Source of the DNA: Lachnospiraceae bacterium
Lineage (GTDB): Bacteria; Bacteroidota; Bacteroidia; Bacteroidales; Muribaculaceae
NCBI GenBank assembly: GCA_023663655.1
Contig: JAMPGZ010000008.1
Location: forward strand, 24,790 to 88,789
Direction: 5' to 3'
DNA: 64,000 nt
Part shown: one piece after another, positions 1 to 7,543 of the stretch
Position numbering within the stretch: the stretch's first letter is position 1
How the letters are laid out: every line of letters starts with the position of its first letter
The notes under the pieces: model-generated
Seen by the model: only the letters and a program-made list of their open reading frames with translations
The model's database searches: none
What the model was told of the DNA's origin: nothing
Translations under genes and position numbers: made by a program

Positions 1-670
1 CTTCAAGTATGCCGCACGGGATGAAGAACATATTGGCTATTGAATGTTCGTAGCCGAGGGCAACGAACGCCATCACCGGAAACCAACATCCAAACATCTT
101 TGCCCCGCTGCTTTTTGCCGACATTGCAAGCCATATAGCGAGGCACACACACCAGTTGGCTCCGATGCCCTTGAGGAATACAGTGCCCCACGGCATGGCA
201 ACCTTTGCACCGGCGATGTTTATTATCGCGGTATGATATGGCTCAGGAGCTGTAAGCCCGGTGAGATATACCATGAAATACACGAAAAGCAATGCTCCCA
301 TGAAGTTGCCTATCCACACCAATGTCCAGTTGACAAGGACATCGATGATAGAACACCGCTTTGTCAACAGCGGAGGCATGAGCAATGCATTATTGCCGGT
401 GAACAGCTCGGCGCCAAGCACCACTACGAGAATCAACCCGATGGGGAATGCCGCTCCGCTCAACAGCTTCTGAAGCCCGGGATTTCCTGCGGTTATTTCC
501 GGAAATCCATATCCCAAGGTGAGCGACAATATTCCACCGAAAGCAATGTATATTCCTGCGAGAATGGTGAGCACAATGAACCGGTTGAAACTTACTGACC
601 GTAATTTCAACTTATTGGTTCCGGCATTCAGAGCATTTTCTATTACTTCTGACGGAGTTTTTGTAGCCAT
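1..670 (-). CDS. focA: Formate/nitrite transporter family protein (FocA-like), 3' end cut by window
   Basis: Inner-membrane pentameric channel of the formate/nitrite (FNT) family, which moves formate or related small monovalent anions. 223 codons are visible from ATG at 668-670 and run off the left edge with no stop. Reading the minus strand gives several hydrophobic segments and the family signatures GNFMGALLF, KGIGANWCVCLAIW and GYEHSIANMFF; the last two match the conserved loop-helix motifs of FocA/NirC. It begins 4 bases after the argF' stop codon, so the two are probably co-transcribed, although no functional link is obvious. In a gut fermenter it would export or re-import formate. The family is secure; formate rather than nitrite or hydrosulfide is inferred. 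Confidence 0.9.
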   Translation of the reverse strand, partial: MATKTPSEVIENALNAGTNKLKLRSVSFNRFIVLTILAGIYIAFGGILSLTLGYGFPEITAGNPGLQKLLSGAAFPIGLILVVVLGAELFTGNNALLMPPLLTKRCSIIDVLVNWTLVWIGNFMGALLFVYFMVYLTGLTAPEPYHTAIINIAGAKVAMPWGTVFLKGIGANWCVCLAIWLAMSAKSSGAKMFGCWFPVMAFVALGYEHSIANMFFIPCGILE

Positions 671-674
671 GCTG

Positions 675-1631
675 TTACTTTAATGATTCGAGTAGGCGTT
701 TGAGCACTACTTGTGCTGAGATTTCTCGGTTTGCCGCTTCTGGAATCACAAGCGAACGCGGACCTTCAATCACGTCATCGCTTACAATCATGTTTCGTCT
801 CACTGGGAGGCAGTGCATGAAATAAGCGTTGTTGGTAAGAGCCATTTTTTCTATTGTCACAGTCCATGAGCGGTCGGTGGAGATGACTTTTCCGTAATTG
901 GGATCGGCAAATGCGCTCCAGTTTTTGGCATATACGAAGTCGGCTCCTTCAAGCGCTTTATCCTGGTCATATTCCACACGTGCGTTTCCTACGAATTCAG
1001 GTGCGAGCTCATAACCGTGGGGATGCGTTATGACGAAATCGTAATCGGTGGCGTTCATCCATTCGGCGAAAGAGTTGGGTACTGCTTGCGGAAGCGATTT
1101 AGGATGAGGTGCCCAGGTCATTACCACTTTAGGGCGCTCAACAGTCTTGTATTCCTCAATAGTGATGAGGTCGGCAAAAGACTGCAGCGGGTGGCGTGTC
1201 GCCGCTTCCATTGAGAATACGGGACGTCCGGAGTACTTGATGAATTGGTTGATGATTTTCTCTTCGTAGTCATCGGTCTTGGACTGGAACTGAGCGAATG
1301 ACCTCACACCGATAATGTCGCAATAGCAACCCATCACCGGGATTGCTTCGAGCAGATGTTCTGGCTTGTCGCCATCCATTATCACTCCGCGCTCTGTTTC
1401 GAGTTTCCATGCACCCTGATTGACATCGAGTACCATGACATTCATGCCAAGATTCATTGCCGCCTTCTGAGTGCTCAGTCGTGTGCGCAGCGATGAGTTG
1501 AAGAAAATCATCAGCAGTGTCTTGTTTTCTCCAAGATGTTTGTACCCGAATTTGTTGGCTTTGACTTCCAAAGCCTCTTTTACGGCGGCATTAAGGTCGC
1601 CGATATCCTTTACGTTAGTGAAATTTTTCAT
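675..1631 (-). CDS. argF': N-succinylornithine carbamoyltransferase (arginine biosynthesis)
   Basis: Transfers the carbamoyl group from carbamoyl phosphate to an N-acylated ornithine in the Bacteroidetes version of arginine biosynthesis. The 318 residues carry the carbamoyl-phosphate motif SSLRTR at 46-51, a DGDKPEHL loop at 86-93 and HCLPVRR near the C terminus. Residue 90 is proline. In the characterised Bacteroides fragilis enzyme Pro90 goes with N-succinylornithine specificity, whereas acetylornithine enzymes such as that of Xanthomonas have Glu here, so the succinyl form is favoured. The start ATG at 1631 gives the full family length. It is followed 4 bases later by the formate channel gene. 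Cytosolic, normally a trimer. The family is certain; the substrate is inferred from this residue and the close overall match to the B. fragilis protein as I recall it. Confidence 0.93.
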   Translation of the reverse strand: MKNFTNVKDIGDLNAAVKEALEVKANKFGYKHLGENKTLLMIFFNSSLRTRLSTQKAAMNLGMNVMVLDVNQGAWKLETERGVIMDGDKPEHLLEAIPVMGCYCDIIGVRSFAQFQSKTDDYEEKIINQFIKYSGRPVFSMEAATRHPLQSFADLITIEEYKTVERPKVVMTWAPHPKSLPQAVPNSFAEWMNATDYDFVITHPHGYELAPEFVGNARVEYDQDKALEGADFVYAKNWSAFADPNYGKVISTDRSWTVTIEKMALTNNAYFMHCLPVRRNMIVSDDVIEGPRSLVIPEAANREISAQVVLKRLLESLK

Positions 1632-1724
1632 CGTGTTTTCAAAATATTGTGCAAGTTACTCAATAATTTCGAGATAGACATATTTTTGAGGGGTGATTGT
1701 GGGCATAATGCTGACAAAATTTAT

Positions 1725-1732
1725 TAATTTTG
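1725..1732 (+). promoter_or_regulatory. Bacteroidetes -7 promoter element for the flippase gene
   Basis: TAATTTTG matches the TAnnTTTG -7 consensus of the Bacteroidetes primary sigma factor and lies 31 bases upstream of the flippase ATG. No clear -33 box is visible. Confidence 0.5.
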
Positions 1733-1763
1733 TTCGGTAAACCTACAATTTGAACAAATCGTA

Positions 1764-3185
1764 ATGGTAAAATCTCTTGGACGTAAGGCTATTTCCGGCA
1801 CACTGTGGACTACTGCCGACCGTCTTGTGTCGATGGTGCTGCAATTTGCGGTCAACCTCGTGTTGGCGTGGGTTCTTATGCCCGATGATTACGGTGTTGT
1901 CGGCGTGTTGGTGATATTCATTGCCGTCAGTAACACATTGATAGACGGAGGGTTTGCCTCGGCGCTTATCCAACATAAAAAACCGACACAGGAAGACTAT
2001 TCCACTATATTCTTTTGGAATACAGGATTTTCGCTGTTTTGCTATCTGGTGCTGTTCCTCATCTCGCCATTGGTTGCCGAGTTTTTTAGAATGCCGATGC
2101 TTAAGGATGTGCTCCGGGTGATGGGGCTAAGTGTCGTGGCGAGTGCATTGGGGCAGGTTCAGATTGTGCGGCTCAAGAGAAATCTTGAATTCGGGACAAT
2201 CGCGATAGTCAATCTCACGAGCTACATTGTTTCGGCTGCGATAGGGGTTTATATGGCATACAACGGTTTCTCTTATTGGAGTCTGGTGGCAATGACGGTT
2301 GTCAATCAGGTGATGATGACTCTCTTGTATTGGCTTTTGGCGAAGTGGCGTCCGTCGGCGGTGTTTTCGATCAAATCGTTTAAGGAACTGTTCAGTTACG
2401 CCGGATATTTGCTTGCCGCAGGATTTCTGCAAGAAACGTGCAAGCATTTGCAAGGGGTGATTATAGGAAAGCGTTTCTCTGAGACACAATTAGGATTATA
2501 TACTCAGGCATCAAAATTGGATCAGGTCACCTCTTATGCTGTTCCGCAAGCTCTTGTGCAAGTGTTGTTCCCTCTCTTTTCCAATCTGCAGGATGAGCGT
2601 GAAAGGCTTCAGGAGATGATGGAGATGGGGATAAGGGTGATTTCGGCGATTGTATTTCCGATGTTGCTCATTCTCATAATAGTTGCCGATCCGCTTGTGC
2701 TGGCGCTTTATCATGAGGCGTGGACTCCGTGTGTGCCTTATTTCCGCATTTTGTGCGTGGGTGGCGTGTTTGTGTGCTTGCAGAATGTCAATTTTTATGC
2801 TGTTGCAGCGTGTGGCTATAGCAAGACTCTTTTCAAATGGAGTTTCTATAAATGGGGAATGCTCGTGGTGCTTCTGCTCATAGGAATGTTTTTCGGTATG
2901 CAGGGGTTGATGTGGTCGATAGTGCTCAGCAATATCAATATTTATTTAGTCAATGCTGTTCTTGCCCGCAAATATGTGGGTTTTGCGTTGTCGCGACAGT
3001 TGCGTGCGTTGCTTCCTCCGTTGCTTGCCGGTGCTCTACCAGCTTTATTAGTCTATTTCCTTGATTGGCATTGGCTGTTGGAAGCTGTCGTTTATGCGGC
3101 TATTTATGTGGCGATCGTGTTCTGCTCCGGCATGAAGGTAGTCAAGGACTTTAAGTTCATAATCTCAAGGTTCTTGAAAAAATAA
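1764..3185 (+). CDS. Wzx-like polysaccharide flippase (MOP superfamily)
   Basis: Inner-membrane lipid-linked oligosaccharide flippase of the polysaccharide transporter branch of the MOP superfamily (WzxC/RfbX-like). The 473 residues are strongly hydrophobic, with about 12-14 predicted membrane segments. The N terminus (KAISGTLWTTADRLVSMV) and a following stretch with PDDYG and GGFASALIQ are typical of the family, where a short amphipathic start leads into helix 1 and a conserved loop. Its partner is probably a surface glycan made from undecaprenyl-linked units. It converges with the dTDP-rhamnose operon, suggesting but not proving that the exported unit contains rhamnose. No glycosyltransferases lie nearby, so the substrate is unknown. 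Confidence 0.85.
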   Translation: MVKSLGRKAISGTLWTTADRLVSMVLQFAVNLVLAWVLMPDDYGVVGVLVIFIAVSNTLIDGGFASALIQHKKPTQEDYSTIFFWNTGFSLFCYLVLFLISPLVAEFFRMPMLKDVLRVMGLSVVASALGQVQIVRLKRNLEFGTIAIVNLTSYIVSAAIGVYMAYNGFSYWSLVAMTVVNQVMMTLLYWLLAKWRPSAVFSIKSFKELFSYAGYLLAAGFLQETCKHLQGVIIGKRFSETQLGLYTQASKLDQVTSYAVPQALVQVLFPLFSNLQDERERLQEMMEMGIRVISAIVFPMLLILIIVADPLVLALYHEAWTPCVPYFRILCVGGVFVCLQNVNFYAVAACGYSKTLFKWSFYKWGMLVVLLLIGMFFGMQGLMWSIVLSNINIYLVNAVLARKYVGFALSRQLRALLPPLLAGALPALLVYFLDWHWLLEAVVYAAIYVAIVFCSGMKVVKDFKFIISRFLKK

Positions 3186-3227
3186 CGACCCTAATGATTT
3201 TAAGATCATTAAGGTCGTCAAGAGTTG
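3183..3227. repeat. Degenerate 9-base tandem repeat, also forming a hairpin
   Basis: Five 9-base units run from the flippase stop codon: taacgaccc, then taatgattt, then taagatcat, then taaggtcgt, then caagagttg. Four of the five begin with TAA. It has the same period as the arrays at 22719, 29621, 31141 and 48140. Confidence 0.6.
3185..3218 (-). terminator. Terminator hairpin between convergent flippase and rfb genes
   Basis: A 14-base stem (3185-3198 with 3205-3218, one mismatch) with a 6-base loop. Read on the minus strand it is followed by a T-rich run (TTATTTTTTC), so it best serves the rfb operon. Confidence 0.6.
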
Positions 3228-3237
3228 ATGATATTCT

Positions 3238-4377
3238 TTATCGGTTGGAGTACATATCATCGTAGTACTGTTGATATGCTCCTGAGGTGATGTGATCCAT
3301 CCATTCCTGATTGTCGAGATACCAGCGGACTGTCTTTTCGATGCCCTCCTCAAATTGTAGTGAAGGCTCCCAACCGAGTTCACGTTGAAGTTTACGTGAG
3401 TCGATGGCGTATCGCATATCGTGACCGAGACGGTCGGTTACATAGGTTATGAGTTTTTCGCTGTGTCCTTCGGGGTTTCCGAGCAGACGGTCGACAGTCT
3501 TTATTATTACCTTGATGAGGTCGATGTTCTTCCATTCGTTGAACCCGCCGATATTGTAGGTCTCGGCTACTTTTCCCTTGTGGAAAATCAGGTCGATGGC
3601 ACGTGCGTGATCCTCGACAAAGAGCCAGTCGCGCACATTTTCACCTTTTCCGTATACCGGCAGCGGCTTTCCGTGGCGGATGTTGTTGATGAACAGAGGT
3701 ATAAGCTTTTCCGGGAACTGGTAGGGACCGTAGTTGTTTGAGCAGTTGGTAACGAGCGTAGGCATTCCGTAGGTGTCGTGGTAGGCTCTTACAAAGTGAT
3801 CGGAAGATGCCTTTGACGCTGAATACGGGCTGTGGGGATTGTATTTTGTGGTTTCGAGGAAGAATTCGGTTCCGAATGCCAGATGGTGCTGTGAAGAGGA
3901 TGCTGTGGTGGTGAACGGTGATTCCACACCTTCAGGATTGGTCAGCTCCAATGCTCCATAAACTTCGTCGGTAGAGATGTGGTAGAAAAGTTTGCCGTCA
4001 TATTTTTCGGGAAGAGTGTCCCAGTATTCTTTTGCAGCCTGAAGAAGTGCAAGTGTGCCCATCACATTGGTGCGTGCGAAAGTGAACGGATCCTTGATCG
4101 AGCGGTCCACGTGACTTTCGGCGGCGAGATGTATGATTCCGTCGATTTTGTTGTCCTTGATGATGCGGCGCATTTCATCAAGATCGGCGATATCAGCTTT
4201 CACAAATGTATAGTTGGGACGATCCTCAATATCCTTAAGGTTGGCGAGGTTGCCTGCGTATGTGAGTTTATCGAGATTGAAGATATGGTAGTCAGGATAT
4301 TTATTCACAAACAGTCTTACTACATGGCTGCCGATGAATCCGGCTCCTCCGGTGATTAAAATATTCTTATGATTCAT
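3238..4377 (-). CDS. rfbB: dTDP-glucose 4,6-dehydratase
   Basis: Converts dTDP-D-glucose to dTDP-4-keto-6-deoxyglucose, the second step of dTDP-L-rhamnose synthesis. This extended short-chain dehydrogenase (379 residues) has the NAD-binding glycine motif GGAGFIGSH at 10-18, STDE at 135-138 (Asp-Glu catalytic pair) and YSASK at 185-189 (Tyr185, Lys189). The 20-30 residue insertion before the Tyr-Lys motif is usual in Bacteroidales homologues. It is the last gene of the operon rfbA-rfbC-rfbD-rfbB, 27 bases after rfbD, and is followed by a hairpin shared with the convergent flippase. Cytosolic, probably dimeric. Confident from the motifs and the complete operon. Confidence 0.97.
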   Translation of the reverse strand: MNHKNILITGGAGFIGSHVVRLFVNKYPDYHIFNLDKLTYAGNLANLKDIEDRPNYTFVKADIADLDEMRRIIKDNKIDGIIHLAAESHVDRSIKDPFTFARTNVMGTLALLQAAKEYWDTLPEKYDGKLFYHISTDEVYGALELTNPEGVESPFTTTASSSQHHLAFGTEFFLETTKYNPHSPYSASKASSDHFVRAYHDTYGMPTLVTNCSNNYGPYQFPEKLIPLFINNIRHGKPLPVYGKGENVRDWLFVEDHARAIDLIFHKGKVAETYNIGGFNEWKNIDLIKVIIKTVDRLLGNPEGHSEKLITYVTDRLGHDMRYAIDSRKLQRELGWEPSLQFEEGIEKTVRWYLDNQEWMDHITSGAYQQYYDDMYSNR

Positions 4378-4404
4378 GTCGATTTTTTATTTCTGGTGAG
4401 TTTA

Positions 4405-5274
4405 TCAGGCTTCGTCTTTCAGATTGGCGATGCATTTATTCAGCGAGTCGGTCCAGTAGGGCACTTTGATGCCGAATTGAGTCTTTACCTTGGTCTTGTC
4501 GAGGACGCTGTAGGACGGACGGGTTACTTTTGACGGGAACTCGTCGGAGTGGCAAGGCTGGATTTCACAGCTGCTGTTGCCGGCGATTTCAGCGATCATT
4601 TTGGTGAAGTCAAACCACGAGCACACACCTTCGTTAGAGTAGTGGTATATGCCTTCGTTGCCGTCCATTTTGCGGTTTTCGACGATATGGAATATGGCAT
4701 CGGCGAGATCCTGTGCGTAAGTAGGTGAGCCTACCTGGTCAAACACTACTTTCAGTTCAGGTTTGGTGGAAGTAAGATTCAACATGGTCTTGACAAAATT
4801 TTTGCCATATTCGCTGTACAGCCATGCTGTTCTGAAGATAAGCGCCTTGCATCCGGCATCGGCTACGGCTTGTTCGCCGTGCAGCTTGGTGACACCGTAA
4901 ACACCGATGGGATTTACCGGATTGTTCTCCGATAGCGGAGTGTTGACAACATCTCCTCCAAATACATAGTCGGTAGAGACGTGAATGAGAGTGGCATCGG
5001 CATTCTTGGCGGCATTTGCGAGATTGCGCACGGCTCCGGCATTAAGGAGCTCTGCGAATTCCGCATCATCCTCCGCCTTGTCGACGTTGGTGTAGGCTGC
5101 GCAGTTCACGATGACGTTTATGTTGTTGTCTTCGACCATGCGTGTCACCGCATCGGCATTTGTTATGTCAAGTTCGGCTACATCGGTGAAGATGTAGTTA
5201 TCGTTGGAGTTCTTAGCTGCGTTTCTAAGGCAGTTGCCCAACTGTCCGTTGGCGCCTGTTACGAGTATGTTCAT
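4405..5274 (-). CDS. rfbD: dTDP-4-dehydrorhamnose reductase
   Basis: NADPH-dependent reduction of dTDP-4-keto-L-rhamnose to dTDP-L-rhamnose, the last step of the pathway. It shows the Rossmann motif GANGQLG at the N terminus, STDYVF, and YGVTKLHGE, which holds the catalytic Tyr-x-x-x-Lys. I chose the ATG at 5274 (289 residues, starting MNILVTGANG) because the family normally begins just before the glycine motif; an in-frame ATG at 5292 would add six residues and overlap rfbC by 8 bases. With the chosen start the gap to the rfbC stop is 10 bases, consistent with tight co-transcription. Length and motifs fit RmlD/RfbD. Confidence 0.96.
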   Translation of the reverse strand: MNILVTGANGQLGNCLRNAAKNSNDNYIFTDVAELDITNADAVTRMVEDNNINVIVNCAAYTNVDKAEDDAEFAELLNAGAVRNLANAAKNADATLIHVSTDYVFGGDVVNTPLSENNPVNPIGVYGVTKLHGEQAVADAGCKALIFRTAWLYSEYGKNFVKTMLNLTSTKPELKVVFDQVGSPTYAQDLADAIFHIVENRKMDGNEGIYHYSNEGVCSWFDFTKMIAEIAGNSSCEIQPCHSDEFPSKVTRPSYSVLDKTKVKTQFGIKVPYWTDSLNKCIANLKDEA

Positions 5275-5284
5275 TGATAAACTG

Positions 5285-5857
5285 TTATTCATAAAGGTCT
5301 ACATTGAAGTCGAAGGGTGTATCGAAATCCTTGAGCAGGGGATGTTTTGTGTCCTTTTCGCTCAGAATAGCCTCTTCGGCGTTTATCATCCAGTCGATGC
5401 CGAGTGAATCGTCGGCGATTGAGATGCCTCCGTCAGCTTCGGGATGATAGTAATTGTCGCATTTATATTGGAATACCGCAACATCTGACAGCACCGCAAA
5501 TCCGTGGGCGAATCCACGAGGCACGAAAAATTGGCGATGATTCTCCTCGCTCAATTCCACGGCAACGTGTTTGCCGAATGTGGGCGAACCTTTGCGGATA
5601 TCCACGGCGACATCAAGGACTCTTCCTTTCACGCAGCGTACGAGCTTGGACTGAGTGAAGGGAGGACGTTGGAAGTGCAGTCCGCGCATCACTCCACGTG
5701 TCGACATCGATTCATTGTCTTGCACGAAGTCAACCGGTCTTACTTTTTCGTCAAATTCCTTTTTGGAATAGCTTTCAAAGAAATATCCTCTGGCGTCGTT
5801 GAATATATGAGGTTCGATAATTACAACGCCGTCGATATCAGTCTTTATAACATTCAT
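5285..5857 (-). CDS. rfbC: dTDP-4-dehydrorhamnose 3,5-epimerase
   Basis: Epimerises dTDP-4-keto-6-deoxyglucose at C3 and C5, the third step of dTDP-rhamnose synthesis. The 190 residues form the RmlC cupin. Visible motifs are GVMRGLHFQ (catalytic His region), GRVLDVAVDIRKGSPTFG, and FVPRGFAHGF, with the later Tyr-containing strand YKCDNYYHPEADGG. The length is normal for the family. It sits second in the operon, 26 bases after rfbA. Confidence 0.97.
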   Translation of the reverse strand: MNVIKTDIDGVVIIEPHIFNDARGYFFESYSKKEFDEKVRPVDFVQDNESMSTRGVMRGLHFQRPPFTQSKLVRCVKGRVLDVAVDIRKGSPTFGKHVAVELSEENHRQFFVPRGFAHGFAVLSDVAVFQYKCDNYYHPEADGGISIADDSLGIDWMINAEEAILSEKDTKHPLLKDFDTPFDFNVDLYE

Positions 5858-5883
5858 AAATTGGCTTTATTTCTTTATGTGCT

Positions 5884-6789
5884 TTAGTCGAGATTCTTTT
5901 CTCCTGTGCGTTCAACTTCTTCCACCACTTTCAGCAGATATTGACCGTACTGGTTCTTTAACATAGGTTTAGCGAGCTCTTTCATCTTGTCGCTGTCGAT
6001 CCATCCCTGACGGAATGCGATTCCTTCAAGACAAGCTATTTTGAGTCCCTGGCGTTTTTCGAGCACCTCCACATATATCGATGCATCGGCGAGGGAGTCA
6101 TGTGTTCCGGTGTCAAGCCATGCAAAACCACGGGGGAGAGTTTGCACTTTCAGCTCGCCGTCTTTAAGGAACTCTTGGTTCACGGTTGTGATTTCAAGCT
6201 CTCCACGTGCCGACGGCTTTATGGAGTGTGCCACTTTCACCACTTTGTTGGGGTAGAAATATAGTCCTACCACAGCATAATTGCTTTTCGGGTGCTGCGG
6301 TTTCTCCTCTATCGACAGACAGTTGCCGTTTTTGTCAAATTCAGCAACTCCATATCGTTCAGGATCATCGACCCAGTATCCGAACACGGTAGCTTTTGAA
6401 TCATTTTCGGCAGTGGCGACTGCGTCTTTCAATATATTGGAAAATCCTGCTCCATGGAAAATGTTGTCGCCTAACACGAGACACACGGAATCATCTCCGA
6501 TGAAATCTTTGCCGATGATAAACGCCTGGGCAAGACCATCGGGAGAAGGCTGCTCAGCATACTGTAAGTTGATTCCATAGTCCGATCCGTCGCCAAGCAG
6601 ACGCTTGAAACCGGGCAAATCCTTAGGCGTGGAGATTATAAGGATATCCCTGATGCCCGCAAGCATGAGCGCGGATATGGGATAATACACCATGGGCTTG
6701 TCAAAAATAGGTAGCAACTGCTTGCTTACGCCTTTTGTGATAGGATAGAGCCTTGTGCCTGAACCTCCTGCCAATACGATTCCTTTCAT
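5884..6789 (-). CDS. rfbA: Glucose-1-phosphate thymidylyltransferase
   Basis: Joins glucose-1-phosphate and dTTP to give dTDP-glucose, the first and normally feedback-controlled step of the rhamnose pathway. The 301 residues begin with the nucleotidyltransferase signature [15 protein letters not shown] and continue with [15 protein letters not shown], the sugar-phosphate and base-binding part, and VLGDNIFHG carrying a metal-binding Asp. Full length. As the first gene of the operon it has a -7 element at 6845-6852. The order A-C-D-B differs from the B-D-A-C order known in enterobacteria but supplies the same complete set. Confidence 0.97.
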   Translation of the reverse strand: MKGIVLAGGSGTRLYPITKGVSKQLLPIFDKPMVYYPISALMLAGIRDILIISTPKDLPGFKRLLGDGSDYGINLQYAEQPSPDGLAQAFIIGKDFIGDDSVCLVLGDNIFHGAGFSNILKDAVATAENDSKATVFGYWVDDPERYGVAEFDKNGNCLSIEEKPQHPKSNYAVVGLYFYPNKVVKVAHSIKPSARGELEITTVNQEFLKDGELKVQTLPRGFAWLDTGTHDSLADASIYVEVLEKRQGLKIACLEGIAFRQGWIDSDKMKELAKPMLKNQYGQYLLKVVEEVERTGEKNLD

Positions 6790-6844
6790 AATACTTGAAT
6801 GATAAATACTCTTAAGAGTGATTTTAGCTAAAATATATTTTCTG

Positions 6845-6852
6845 CAAAAGTA
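6845..6852 (-). promoter_or_regulatory. -7 promoter element of the rfbACDB operon
   Basis: TACTTTTG on the minus strand (TAnnTTTG), 55 bases upstream of the rfbA ATG. It is the only good match in the 126-base gap before rfbA. Confidence 0.55.
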
Positions 6853-6915
6853 GAAATAAAACTCTGAAAATGCAACTATTGCACGGAAATACGCTTGTAT
6901 TGCCGTTTGACTGCA

Positions 6916-7458
6916 TTAATCAGCATCGGAAAGGAGAGCTATTTCGTCAAGAATAGAATAGGCAATTGCTTTTGTTGCCGGTTCGTCGCGTTCGAATTCG
7001 CGTGAGGCGTAATCTTTGGCTTTTTCAATCGTGGTGGGCAAGAAGTAGAACAGCAGTCGCAGTGCGGTATATCGCTCCATCGCTGATGTTGATGTGATGA
7101 ATCGCTCTACGAGCTGCAAGGCATAAGGGGTGTGGCGCAGCAGTTTCATGCATAGAATGTCGGCAGCCTCCTGCGACTTTGTTTCGCTAACCCAAATTTC
7201 GGCATCCTCCATGCTCAGCCTATCGGCAGGATAGATGACGGGAGCCAGGAGCTGGCATTCGCGCGAGTCAGCGTTAGCACGAAGTTCTTCGGCGATTTCT
7301 ACCGATTGAGGAATATCTTTGGCTATTTCCGTGATTTGCGGAAGGTTCAGCCCGAATATCACGCGGTAAGGTGATCCGGCACTGCGGAGGGTGTCGGCAA
7401 CTATGCCGTTGCGCATGGCATACAGGCGTTTCTTTATTTCCGGTATAGTTTCAATCAT
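6916..7458 (-). CDS. AlkD-like HEAT-repeat DNA alkylation repair protein
   Basis: All-helical protein of 180 residues resembling the AlkD/AlkC alkylpurine DNA glycosylase superfamily. It shows short paired helices with patterns such as FGLNLPQITEIAKD, SRECQLLAPVIYP, AADILCMKLLRHTPYA and MERYTALRLLFYF, as in HEAT-like repeats. Proven AlkD enzymes are usually about 220-240 residues, so this is a compact member and may lack the last repeats. Family members remove alkylated bases or simply bind DNA; activity here is inferred. It stands between the rfb promoter region and a strong terminator (7480-7507), so it is probably transcribed alone. No -7 element was found in front of it. Confidence 0.7.
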   Translation of the reverse strand: MIETIPEIKKRLYAMRNGIVADTLRSAGSPYRVIFGLNLPQITEIAKDIPQSVEIAEELRANADSRECQLLAPVIYPADRLSMEDAEIWVSETKSQEAADILCMKLLRHTPYALQLVERFITSTSAMERYTALRLLFYFLPTTIEKAKDYASREFERDEPATKAIAYSILDEIALLSDAD

Positions 7459-7479
7459 GATTTATCAGCTAAAAATAGG

Positions 7480-7507
7480 AAAGGACGCACGATGCCGTGC
7501 GTCCTTT
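7480..7507 (-). terminator. Perfect hairpin terminator after the leucine-rich protein gene
   Basis: 12-base perfect stem (7480-7491 with 7496-7507) around the tetraloop atgc, followed on the minus strand by CCTATTTTT. It ends transcription of the 7544-10021 gene. Confidence 0.8.
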
Positions 7508-7543
7508 CTGTCGTATTGTTGTTTCAGTGAATTGACACACTGA

